Position numbers and translations under genes: made by a program. The notes under the pieces were generated by a model. It was not told where the DNA came from, made no database searches, and was given only the letters and a program-made list of their open reading frames with translations. Below are positions 1 through 7,888 of a DNA stretch of 53,223 nucleotides, piece by piece. Source of the stretch: Fibrobacter succinogenes. Its GTDB lineage: Bacteria; Fibrobacterota; Fibrobacteria; Fibrobacterales; Fibrobacteraceae. Position 1 is the first letter of the stretch. Each line of letters begins with the position of its first letter. The DNA lies in contig CACWPM010000033.1 in assembly GCA_902762795.1 (NCBI GenBank), positions 1 through 53,223 of the forward strand, read 5' to 3'.

Positions 1-1364
1 CCGCCTTGGTTGCAGAATTTCATTGGCTCTGGATCGTTGTCGCCCTGACCACTAGATTTACCCAAGTTCGGCCAGCGTTTGAAGTTTCTGTCGGCAGCGC
101 TCTTCAAGTACGTTTTCATGGAATCCAGATACTTGTCCATGGTCTTGGTGTGCCACACGCCACTGCGGAGTTCTGCCCAGCGTTTTTTGAGTTCGCTTTG
201 GTAATGGCTGTCTTTCCACATGCCAAGGAGCCAGTTTGGAGCCTTCAGGGAGCTGCCCATCATGCCTTGGCCACTCTTCATGCTGTTTTCAATTTGCCAT
301 CCGTTGCCTGAGCTGGAGAAGCCTCCCATGCCTCCCATGCCGCCGAAGCCGCCGAAGCCGCCCATGCCGCCCATGCCGCCCCACATGCCGCCGCCTTGGT
401 TCCAACCACCCTGGCCACCTTGGCCGCCGCCGTTTTCGGGCTGGGAGCCGTTGCTCATGGCGAGGTTGAAGTCCCAAGCGGGGCCAAGCGTTACTTTGCC
501 TTCGGTCTTGACTCCGTTCGAGTCTATCTTGTCTTTGGGTTTGTGCAAGAAGAAACTGCACCAGTAGGAGTCTGCGTTGTTGGTCACTTCTTCGTGCAAC
601 ACGCCGTTCTTGAACAGGCCTTCAAGGTCGTTCAAGTACTTTTTCAGGTAGGCTTCCTGCTCTCTCTTGATGTTTTCTTTCTTGGGATAGTGCAAAATGA
701 CGTTCAAACCGTCAGAGGTGCTGAATCCTTCCTTGTCGATGGGGCCACTGCCTGCGCCACCTGTGTTGGTTCCCGTCTTGTCGAAAGCCCAAATATAACC
801 ACCAGTTACTTCGTCGCCGCTAATATCGGTTTCTTTGAGCTTGCTAACATTTACGCGGTATTTGTCACGTTTGATTTTTTCGAGAAGCACATAGACACCG
901 CGATAGACCCCGTTGATGTACAGGTCGAAATGCTTGCTGCGCGGGCTGTAATGGCCGGCTTGCCTAAAGAGCCAGTGTGCAAGTGCGTTACGTATCAAGC
1001 TCTTGTCAACATACGGACCGTGGAAAACCCAGTCGTCGGAAGGAGGCAACCCGAACAGGCTTACATCCTTGCCTTCACCCTTTTCGTCACGGACTTCCAC
1101 GCCGTACCCAGGCTTGGGGAACAAAGCCGAGGATTGTCCACGGACTTTGATACCAATATCGTAACGGGTTCCTTTGGCACTATCAGCCACATTGTTTGTC
1201 TTTCCGTCCAGTACTTTCATTGTGGCCGGAATTTTTTCTGTGACTTTGCTGTCTAGGCATTTGCCTTTAGTGTCAACGAAAACAATAGGCAAATCATATG
1301 TCTGTGCGTATGCCGAACCTATGATGCAACCCGCTAAGGTAGCTGCCTTAATCAACCTATTCAT
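1..1364 (-). CDS. CotH-family secreted protein (3' part cut by window edge)
   Basis: Open frame of 454 codons from ATG at 1364 to the left edge, so the C-terminus is missing. A GGAGG ribosome site precedes the ATG. A signal peptide of about 20 residues ends in AYA-QT. Features typical of the CotH kinase-like family follow: a KVRGQSS segment, DDWVFHGPYVDKSLIRNALA near residues 110-130, a GVYVLLEKIKRDKYRVN stretch, and GPAWDFNLAMS near 293-303, matching the family's acidic WDF/D active-site motif. Residues about 311-348 are a Gly/Met/Phe/Trp-rich insert built on GGMGG and GGFGG. CotH proteins are protein kinases in spore formers; in Fibrobacter the role is unknown and the protein is probably secreted or surface-bound. 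Family confidence is good, substrate unknown. Confidence 0.85.
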   Translation of the reverse strand, partial: MNRLIKAATLAGCIIGSAYAQTYDLPIVFVDTKGKCLDSKVTEKIPATMKVLDGKTNNVADSAKGTRYDIGIKVRGQSSALFPKPGYGVEVRDEKGEGKDVSLFGLPPSDDWVFHGPYVDKSLIRNALAHWLFRQAGHYSPRSKHFDLYINGVYRGVYVLLEKIKRDKYRVNVSKLKETDISGDEVTGGYIWAFDKTGTNTGGAGSGPIDKEGFSTSDGLNVILHYPKKENIKREQEAYLKKYLNDLEGLFKNGVLHEEVTNNADSYWCSFFLHKPKDKIDSNGVKTEGKVTLGPAWDFNLAMSNGSQPENGGGQGGQGGWNQGGGMWGGMGGMGGFGGFGGMGGMGGFSSSGNGWQIENSMKSGQGMMGSSLKAPNWLLGMWKDSHYQSELKKRWAELRSGVWHTKTMDKYLDSMKTYLKSAADRNFKRWPNLGKSSGQGDNDPEPMKFCNQG

Positions 1365-1504
1365 AAATGAATCCTCCAACAATCACGTTAAATCTATATG
1401 TATATGTGGAGAATGTTTTGTTAATTTTGCTTTATATGTTGTAAAGTGTTGTTATTTGTTCTACGCTTTTTTTTCGGGAAGAAAAGTTCCGCGAAACCAA
1501 ATGA

Positions 1505-1534
1505 TTGTTATATGCATCCAAAAAGATGTATTAT
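1505..1534 (+). promoter_or_regulatory. Candidate sigma70-type promoter for the DUF3300 gene
   Basis: TTGTTA at 1505-1510 and TATTAT at 1529-1534 are separated by 18 bases, and the DUF3300 start lies about 60 bases downstream. This is a sequence match only. Confidence 0.45.
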
Positions 1535-1594
1535 AAGGCAAAAAATGATGATTTTTTGTAGATTGAAAAAGACTTCTGGATAGAAGGAGGTTTT

Positions 1595-2626
1595 ATGAAA
1601 CGTTTAATTCCATTGCTCATTGCGGTAATCGCGTTCCCTCTGATGGCAAATGCCCAATCCCGCTACACGCCAGCGGAACTGGACACACTTGTGGCGACGA
1701 TTGCGCTTTACCCGGATCCGCTTTTGGTGCATGTTTTGAATGCGACGATGCATGGTGATGACATTCCGAGCGCATCCGCTTTTGCCAAGGCCCATCGGAA
1801 CTTGAAGGGGGATGACCTTGCGAAATCCATTGAAGATGCGGAATTGGGTTATGACGAATCGGTCATAGCGTTGATTGCGTTCCCCGATGTCTTGGAAAAG
1901 CTCGCGAAGTATGCTACGTGGTCGAATCAGCTTGGCGAAGCCGTCGAAATGCAGAAGGCTGACGTGATGGATGCGGTGCAGCGCATGCGCAAAGTTGCAC
2001 AAAAAAATGGTTATTTGAAGAGTGACGACAAGGTTTCTGTGACTGTTGGTGAAAATGTGGCCATAAAACCAGTTCGTGAAGAATATGTTTATGTCCCGGA
2101 ATATGACCCGCGTGTGGTTTATTATGTTGTTTCGGATGGCCGTTTTCATATTCGTTATGTGGACGGAGTTTGGACTGGGGCTGGTCTTGTTTATTGGGGC
2201 TGGGATCCGTTTGAATATGACTGGGTACATCGCCGTTTGCACTACCGCCATCCGCACCGTTATGCGCCTCCTCCGCGCCACCGTTTGAGGTCTCCGCATA
2301 GGCGCTATGGCAATCCGCCGCCCCCGCCGCCACGGAATATGAATAAACGTCCTGCTCCTCCGCCTCCGCAGTCTGGAGCTTGGCGGTCCTTGTCTCCATC
2401 GTCAATGCCTCCTTCTGACTCTTGGCGTAAATCGGAGCCCCCATCACCGAGGTCTTTGAACAAACGTCAGGATGTTGCGCCGCCACCTTCGAATTACAAG
2501 AGGCCGGCGCCACCTCCTCCGCAGGCTTCGAATTCAAGTGATGACGAAAACCGGGATTCGCGTAGAGCGGAACGCCATCATGGCTCGCACAATGCGCCAC
2601 CGCCGCCATCGCATCGGAGACACTGA
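1595..2626 (+). CDS. DUF3300 domain secreted protein with Pro-rich tail
   Basis: Begins with a strong GAAGGAGG ribosome site seven bases before the ATG. A 20-residue signal peptide ends in ANA-QS. Residues about 25-180 carry the DUF3300 pattern: LDTLVATIALYPDPLL near the start, and EYVYVPEYDPRVVYY near 165-180. Beyond residue 220 the chain is low-complexity, rich in Pro, Arg, His and Ser, with repeated runs of four to six prolines. The tail is probably disordered and may bind a polyanion or the cell wall; that is inference. The function of DUF3300 is not known. It converges with nth, leaving five bases between the two stop codons. Confidence 0.85.
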   Translation: MKRLIPLLIAVIAFPLMANAQSRYTPAELDTLVATIALYPDPLLVHVLNATMHGDDIPSASAFAKAHRNLKGDDLAKSIEDAELGYDESVIALIAFPDVLEKLAKYATWSNQLGEAVEMQKADVMDAVQRMRKVAQKNGYLKSDDKVSVTVGENVAIKPVREEYVYVPEYDPRVVYYVVSDGRFHIRYVDGVWTGAGLVYWGWDPFEYDWVHRRLHYRHPHRYAPPPRHRLRSPHRRYGNPPPPPPRNMNKRPAPPPPQSGAWRSLSPSSMPPSDSWRKSEPPSPRSLNKRQDVAPPPSNYKRPAPPPPQASNSSDDENRDSRRAERHHGSHNAPPPPSHRRH

Positions 2627-2631
2627 AATAT

Positions 2632-3258
2632 CTACCCGCGTTTCCTCACGACGCAGCATATCGGGCATTCTTCATCGCGGTGACCGCGGGCTTTGCAATA
2701 GTTGCGTCCAAAATAAATGATTTGCAAATGACGCTTTTCCCATTCGCTTTCGGGAAAAGCTTTTTTAATATCTGTTTCTGTTTTTTCAACGCTGCTGCCG
2801 TCGCTTATTCCCCAGCGTTCGGCTAATCGGTGGATGTGTGTGTCGACTGGAAATGCCGGGAGCTTGAAAATATGACTCATGATGACGCTTGCCGTTTTGT
2901 GGCCGACTCCGGGGAGGCTTTCTAGTTCTTCGAACGTGTGTGGAACCACGCCTTTAAACTTTTCGACAAGCGCTTGTGAAAGCTTGAATATGTTTATGCT
3001 TTTGGTGTTAAAAAATCCGCATGGCTTGATTATCTCGGCAATGCGGTCCACACCGAGCTTAATCATCTTGGTTGGAGTGTCGGCTTCTTTAAAGAGGACA
3101 GCGGTTACTTGATTGACGCGGATATCAGTGCATTGAGCGCTCAAAACGACTGCAATGAGGAGCGTAAAAGGGCTTGTGTAGTCGAGGGGAATAGGCGGAT
3201 TCGGGTAGAGTTCGTCCAGCTTATCGCCGATGAATTTGATTTTCGCAGCTCTGTTCAT
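2632..3258 (-). CDS. nth: Endonuclease III (DNA glycosylase/AP lyase)
   Basis: 208 residues, normal length for Nth. It excises oxidised pyrimidines and cuts abasic sites in base-excision repair. The helix-hairpin-helix motif LPGVGHKTAS lies at residues 115-124, with catalytic Lys121. Catalytic Asp139 lies in VDTHIHRL. Both align with E. coli K120 and D138. The C-terminus departs from the usual iron-sulphur loop: cysteines are at 188, 198, 201 and 202 (C-X9-C-X2-C-C) instead of C-X6-C-X2-C-X5-C, so the cluster may be altered or absent. It lies downstream of cysE in the same direction, separated by a heptamer repeat. Confidence 0.95.
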   Translation of the reverse strand: MNRAAKIKFIGDKLDELYPNPPIPLDYTSPFTLLIAVVLSAQCTDIRVNQVTAVLFKEADTPTKMIKLGVDRIAEIIKPCGFFNTKSINIFKLSQALVEKFKGVVPHTFEELESLPGVGHKTASVIMSHIFKLPAFPVDTHIHRLAERWGISDGSSVEKTETDIKKAFPESEWEKRHLQIIYFGRNYCKARGHRDEECPICCVVRKRG

Positions 3259-3338
3259 AATAGCTCACTGAAGGTTATAGGTTTTAGGATATTTTTACAC
3301 GATTTGTGAGCTTGAAAGGTGCGGCTTTGCCGCGATTT

Positions 3339-3376
3339 TATCCTACAACCTAATCCCTAAAACCTGTTACCTGCTA
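3339..3376 (-). repeat. 7-base degenerate tandem repeat anchored on the cysE stop
   Basis: Read on the minus strand, the cysE stop codon TAG is followed by five heptamers of the type YAGGNWN, for example CAGGTAA and TAGGATA. Period 7 holds over 35 bases. The flank just beyond reads AATCGCGGC, also found beyond the repeat at 19686. Confidence 0.75.
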
Positions 3377-4159
3377 GATATCGCGCGTGAAGTCCTGCTG
3401 CATGTTGAAGCTTGGCATGTCGTCGTGCGGGTGGCCTACTTGGACGGCCGGCACGCCTGCGTACGTCGTGTGTGCGGGTACATCGTGGAGTACCACGGCA
3501 CCAGCGCCAATCTTGGCTCCGTCGCCAATGTGGATGTTGCCAAGCAACTGCGCATGTGCTCCGAGCATAACGCCATTTCCGACTTTTGGGTGACGGTCAC
3601 CGATTTCGTTGCCGGTACCACCCAAAGTTACGCCGTGCAAAAAGCTCACGTTGTTCCCGACGGTCGCTGTTTCACCGATGACAATGTTCGTGGCATGGTC
3701 AATAAGGAGCCCGTGGCCGATTTTTGCCGCCGGATGAAAATCCATGCCGAACTTGCGGCTGATGATATTCTGGAGCATCTTGGCAGGAAAATGCCTGTTT
3801 TCTTCCCACAGGGCGTGGGCTACGCGGAAGGCCTGGAGTCCTTGATAGCCTTTAAAAAGCAGTAAAGGTTCCAAATAGCTTGTACAGGCTGGATCGCGGA
3901 GGACTGTGGCGCGTAAGTCCTTTGTTGCTGAAATGAGTAAGTTCGGGTACTTCTCATACATGGCGCTGAAGATTTTTTCGAGTTCCACGCGGTCGATGAC
4001 TTCCCCGGCAAGCTGGCATGCGAGTGTTACACAGAGCATATCCGCAAAGTTCTTGCGGTTGAGGACTTGCTCTTCGAGCATCAACTTGGAAAGGGGCTCG
4101 CTATCGACAAGCTCTTGGGCTTCCTTGCGGAGGATTTGTTCCATTTCTTCTGGTGCCAT
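3374..4159 (-). CDS. cysE: Serine O-acetyltransferase
   Basis: 261 residues. It transfers acetyl from acetyl-CoA to L-serine, giving O-acetylserine for cysteine synthesis. An alpha-helical N-terminal half precedes a left-handed beta-helix of hexapeptide repeats (about 140-235). The catalytic pair is Asp140 (MDFHPAAKIG) and His155 (IDHATNIVIGE), equivalent to E. coli D143 and H158. The CoA-binding GGTGNEIGDRHPK segment follows. The final residue is Ile261 (QDFTRDI). In characterised CysE proteins a C-terminal Ile enters the CysK active site to form the cysteine synthase complex, so that interaction is probably conserved. No cysK lies in the window. Confidence 0.96.
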   Translation of the reverse strand: MAPEEMEQILRKEAQELVDSEPLSKLMLEEQVLNRKNFADMLCVTLACQLAGEVIDRVELEKIFSAMYEKYPNLLISATKDLRATVLRDPACTSYLEPLLLFKGYQGLQAFRVAHALWEENRHFPAKMLQNIISRKFGMDFHPAAKIGHGLLIDHATNIVIGETATVGNNVSFLHGVTLGGTGNEIGDRHPKVGNGVMLGAHAQLLGNIHIGDGAKIGAGAVVLHDVPAHTTYAGVPAVQVGHPHDDMPSFNMQQDFTRDI

Positions 4160-4211
4160 GATGGCGCCAAATATAGTAAATATCGAAAGACTTGCTTTGG
4201 AGTTGTTTTTG

Positions 4212-4889
4212 TTATTCTACACTTAAAACTTCGAGTTCATTGCCTTGTACCTTGAATTTTACCTCGTATTTTGCAAAAGAAAGCCCGTAAACGCGTTCGG
4301 GGTCGTTCTGATAAGCAGGGCGCGGGTCCTGTTCCAAGACTTCGATAAGTGCGGTGCTTTTTTCTTTATTTAATTTGTTTAGTATGTCGGGATTTTTGAT
4401 GTGAAGTTTGTTTTGCCTAACCGCATCGGCAAATCCGCCGAAAGCTTCGGGATGTGCATCCGTGTAGGGAAGGTACGGCTTTATGTCGATAATCGGGGTG
4501 CCATTCATGAGATCGGCTCCGCTTACGATAATCTCGGGACCTTCGGGCGAGTCGAGGTTGATGTTTTCGATTTTCACGCAAGAAAGCGCTACTGGATTGG
4601 GACGGAAACTGGAGCGCGTTGCAAAGACTCCAAGACGTTTGTTCCCGCCGAGTCTTGGCGGACGGACGGTCGGACTCCATGTGCTGCGAATGTTCTCCGA
4701 GAAAATCCACATAATCCACAAATGACTAAAGCCCTCGAGACCGCGCAAAGCATCGGCATTGCGGAATTCCGGCTCAAAGCGAATGGTCGCACGCAGGTTC
4801 TGCACAAGCCCGCTCTGTCGCGGAATGCCAAACTTTTCGCGAAAGTCGCTCTTGATTCGTGCGATGATTTTAAACGTGATTTCTTGCAT
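4212..4889 (-). CDS. trmO: tRNA m6t6A37 methyltransferase TrmO (TsaA/YaeB family)
   Basis: TrmO adds the N6-methyl group to t6A37 of tRNA-Thr using S-adenosylmethionine. The family signatures are all present: REKFGIPRQSGLV, ALRGLEGFSHLWIMW, WSPTVRPPRLGGN, GVFATRSSFRPNPV, IDIKPYLPYTDAHPEA, and the C-terminal DPRPAYQ motif. The frame is open up to an ATG at 4982, but that start lies against the terminator of the upstream gene and overlaps an AT-rich possible -10. ATG 4889 (MQEITFKII) matches the N-terminus of E. coli TrmO exactly; ATG 4943 is an alternative. No start has a good ribosome site, so the start is uncertain while the family is not. Confidence 0.93.
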   Translation of the reverse strand: MQEITFKIIARIKSDFREKFGIPRQSGLVQNLRATIRFEPEFRNADALRGLEGFSHLWIMWIFSENIRSTWSPTVRPPRLGGNKRLGVFATRSSFRPNPVALSCVKIENINLDSPEGPEIIVSGADLMNGTPIIDIKPYLPYTDAHPEAFGGFADAVRQNKLHIKNPDILNKLNKEKSTALIEVLEQDPRPAYQNDPERVYGLSFAKYEVKFKVQGNELEVLSVE

Positions 4890-4987
4890 CGGGAATTGCC
4901 ATACTTTAAATTCTTTGTCACGCCCGCCCGTCATATTTTTCATTTCTAATATTTGACGTGCGTCACCTTTATAACATAGCAAAAATG

Positions 4988-5030
4988 AAAGGCTAGAGCT
5001 TTAAAGCGTTCGCTTTGGACTCTAGCCTTT
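4988..5030 (-). terminator. Terminator after the GH74 gene (probably bidirectional)
   Basis: An 11-base perfect stem (AAAGGCTAGAG / CTCTAGCCTTT) encloses a second stem, AAAGCG-TT-CGCTTT. It lies 37 bases past the GH74 stop on the minus strand and has T-rich flanks on both sides. Confidence 0.85.
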
Positions 5031-5066
5031 TTAAGTGTGGGGATTGATGATTTATTGAAACTTTGA

Positions 5067-7643
5067 TTACTTAATGGCGATAGCCTTTTTCAAGAGCAAC
5101 TTGCCGCTTGCGTCAACGACCTTGGCGATGTAATTGCCGACGGGGAGCTTTTTGAGGCTTACGCTTCTGTTGCCATTTACATTTGTGCTGAGGAGAGTCT
5201 TGCCGTTCACGGTTATAATTTCAAGTTTGCTTTCGCTTGTGACGTAGACTTGCAAATTCCTGTTCTGCAATGCAAGTGTTGCCTTGCCCGGGCCCATCGT
5301 GACGGTGCTCATGCCCAAGGTTGGGTCGGTCGGGATGACTATGTCAACGAACTTCGTACCTTCCGGTGCGCCCACGATGAGACCGCGACCGACCGTGCTC
5401 ATGTAGACAACGCCGAAGTTGTTCATGTCGCCCTGCACAAAGTTCCCGTTACCCGGACCGCCGTACTGGTGGGCGTCATCGTTCACGCGTTCGAAAGTCT
5501 TGCACTTGTCTGTACTGCGATAGATGCCAATCGGGTCGCCAGATTTTGCTGCACCCCAGATGAAAATCGTTTCGTAATCGGAGCCTTCTTTTGCCTTGCC
5601 AATACCGACGGAAATTGCGGTGCTTGCTCCTTCGCAGCGGTTCCATGACTTGCCACCGTCTTCAGTGTAGGCGAGGCCGTATTCGGTGAATCCCTTCGGC
5701 TGCCAGACTTGAGCTTGGTCCATTGGAACCCACACGTGGCCTTCCTTCTTCGGAACGGTGCGGATGAGGCCTGCGCCGTTGTAGTATTCGCCTGCCTGTT
5801 CGTTTTGCAAACGAGCTTCTTGTGCGGTGAATGTTTTTGCGGCGTCATTGGATTTGTAGAGCGTTCCCATGGCGTTCATCACGTAGAACGTCTTCGGGTC
5901 CATCGGGTCAGCGACAATGCGGGCGTACTGAGTCTGCGTGCCGGTTTCGACTGCTGTCCAGGTGGCGCCATTGTCATCGGAACGATAGACCGTTGCGCTT
6001 TGGTCGGGGCGATGGAGCATCACTTTGCCGTCTGCGGAGAGGACCACGAGTCCCTTGCCGCCCTTGAGTTCCGTTTTAACAGAATCCCAAGTTTGTCCCA
6101 AATCGTCGGAGCGGTACATGACGTTGAAGTTCTTGGATTCGTAGGTGTAGTACTTGGTGATAACGCCAGTGCGGAGGAGCGTGCCCGAAAGCGGAGCGTA
6201 AGCCATGCTTTCGGTGGTTCCGATAATCGGTGTGTGGCGCGGAGAACTCTTCTTGATGTCGGTATAGACGGCGCCGTCATAGTCGCCAATGGCTGTGACG
6301 AGCGGGCCGCTAGGAATGCTTACCACGTCGAGCGGGACCGTTTCTTCGATGCCCACGGACTGGAATTTCCAAACAGGAACCTTGGCAGTGATGTCGTCGG
6401 TCTGGAAAATGCCGTTGCCGCTTGTTACCCAGACTTTCTTGTTGTTGAACGGATCGAATTCGATGGAGCCAGCCCAGTGAATGGCGTTGCCGTGGATCCA
6501 CTTGTTGCCGTTTTCGTCCATGTTTACGCCATCGCCGTAGTGCTGACCGTGTGTCCAGTTTTCGCCGCCGTCGGTCGAAACGTAAATGCGGTCGCCGTAA
6601 TTGTCGGTGCTGTCTTTGAAGAAATGGCGTCCGGTATATTGACCGAGTGTGGAAACCACGATGTGCTTGGAATCCTTCGGGTCTATAGCGATGCCGCCGT
6701 AAGAACATTCGTTCTTTTCGTGGGCGATGGTGCCGTCTTCTTTTTCGTTGTCGTCAAACGGGGTGATGTCTGTCCAAGTGCCTGCGGCGATGTTGTACTT
6801 GAAAACGCCACCGCGGGAAATGTTGTGCGGGCCCGGGCCGTCTGCGAATGTCACGTACATGTTGCCATCTACAATCTTTGCGCGATGCGGCATGAGGCCG
6901 TTCGGTGCGCCCTGGATGACTTCCCAAGTGGCACCGCCGTCATGGCTGACCTGCAAGTTGTCCTTCGTTTCGGAAATGCCGATGTAAATCGTGGCAGTGC
7001 TGCCGTCCGCGAGCTTGCCCTGAGCCGGGTCGAACATCACGAAACTCACGCCGTTCACGCCGTTGAGGCTGCTTTCCGTTGCGCTGGACAGAGCGACTTT
7101 GTAAAGGCTTGTCCAGGTCTTGCCGGAGTCCGTGCTCTTGTAAACGCCCTTCGTGCGGCTGCCGCAAAGGACGATGTTAGGCTTGTTCGGGTCCACGGCG
7201 AGCTTTTCGCCGGTCTGTCGGCCCATGCCGTTGCCGTGGGCGAGCATTTCCACATAGCTCGTGTCCCAAGTGGCGCCCATGTCGGAGGATCGCAAAACAG
7301 CGGTGCGGCCCTTGCTAAAATAGCCTGTTCCGCCGAGCACGTAAATCTTTTTCGGGTCTTGCGGATCAAGCGCAAAAGCTTCGGTGCCGTAAAGGCCCAC
7401 ATCGTTTTGGCTGATCCAGTCCATCAACGGGATCCAGCGGCTGCTGGTTGCATTCCAGCGGTAAATGCCGCCCACGTCGGTACGCGCATAAATGAGCCCT
7501 TCTACAGTCGGGCTTGGCATAATGGCGCTCACGAATCCGCCTCCATCGAAGCGGACGTTGCCCCATTCGTACTTTTCTGCACTTACGCTCGTGGCGAGCG
7601 CAGTCAAGGCGGCAATGCCGATGATTGAAATTTTACCAAACAT
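5067..7643 (-). CDS. GH74 xyloglucanase, secreted, with C-terminal sorting tail
   Basis: 858 residues from ATG 7643, chosen because GGAGA lies seven bases upstream and a 22-residue signal peptide (ending VSA-EK) follows directly. The frame itself is open to 7685. GH74 enzymes are endo-beta-1,4-glucanases acting on xyloglucan; the fold is two seven-bladed beta-propellers. Visible signatures are FDGGGFVSAIMPSP, IYARTDVGGIYRW with candidate catalytic Asp56, and many Asp-box-like repeats (SxDxGxTW, e.g. STDSGKTW, SHDGGATW, STDGGENW). The second catalytic Asp may be in IGDYDG near residue 450. The last ~70 residues (LEIITVNGKTLLS ... LPVGNYIAKVVD) resemble a type IX secretion tail. The substrate is inferred from the family. 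Confidence 0.93.
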   Translation of the reverse strand: MFGKISIIGIAALTALATSVSAEKYEWGNVRFDGGGFVSAIMPSPTVEGLIYARTDVGGIYRWNATSSRWIPLMDWISQNDVGLYGTEAFALDPQDPKKIYVLGGTGYFSKGRTAVLRSSDMGATWDTSYVEMLAHGNGMGRQTGEKLAVDPNKPNIVLCGSRTKGVYKSTDSGKTWTSLYKVALSSATESSLNGVNGVSFVMFDPAQGKLADGSTATIYIGISETKDNLQVSHDGGATWEVIQGAPNGLMPHRAKIVDGNMYVTFADGPGPHNISRGGVFKYNIAAGTWTDITPFDDNEKEDGTIAHEKNECSYGGIAIDPKDSKHIVVSTLGQYTGRHFFKDSTDNYGDRIYVSTDGGENWTHGQHYGDGVNMDENGNKWIHGNAIHWAGSIEFDPFNNKKVWVTSGNGIFQTDDITAKVPVWKFQSVGIEETVPLDVVSIPSGPLVTAIGDYDGAVYTDIKKSSPRHTPIIGTTESMAYAPLSGTLLRTGVITKYYTYESKNFNVMYRSDDLGQTWDSVKTELKGGKGLVVLSADGKVMLHRPDQSATVYRSDDNGATWTAVETGTQTQYARIVADPMDPKTFYVMNAMGTLYKSNDAAKTFTAQEARLQNEQAGEYYNGAGLIRTVPKKEGHVWVPMDQAQVWQPKGFTEYGLAYTEDGGKSWNRCEGASTAISVGIGKAKEGSDYETIFIWGAAKSGDPIGIYRSTDKCKTFERVNDDAHQYGGPGNGNFVQGDMNNFGVVYMSTVGRGLIVGAPEGTKFVDIVIPTDPTLGMSTVTMGPGKATLALQNRNLQVYVTSESKLEIITVNGKTLLSTNVNGNRSVSLKKLPVGNYIAKVVDASGKLLLKKAIAIK

Positions 7644-7811
7644 ATTGTCTCCGTTAAATTTTTGAGAACAATTAAACCCATACATCTATAGTAAATATAT
7701 ATTATAATTCACAAAAAGTTTCTTAATTAAATCTTAAAAGTGATGATTTTTTTTGAGAACGTGTGAAGCCAGACTTTTTGATTTCTTTACTATTGGTTGT
7801 CGTCGATATTT

Positions 7812-7837
7812 AAAAAAGGCCCGCGCAGAGGCGGACC
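7812..7837 (-). terminator. Rho-independent terminator of the histidine-phosphatase gene
   Basis: On the minus strand GGTCCGC pairs with GCGGGCC (one G-T pair) across a six-base loop and is followed by six T. It lies about 50 bases past the stop at 7889. Confidence 0.8.
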
Positions 7838-7888
7838 GTTTGGTGAAAAATTTTTAAGCTGTAATCTCGTTGTGCTTGGTTCTTGCTT

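Noticed and set aside
5709-7628. A 639-codon open frame on the plus strand
   Set aside because: It lies wholly opposite the GH74 gene, whose family motifs are clear; composition (many Val, Ala, His) and absence of motifs mark it as antisense shadow.
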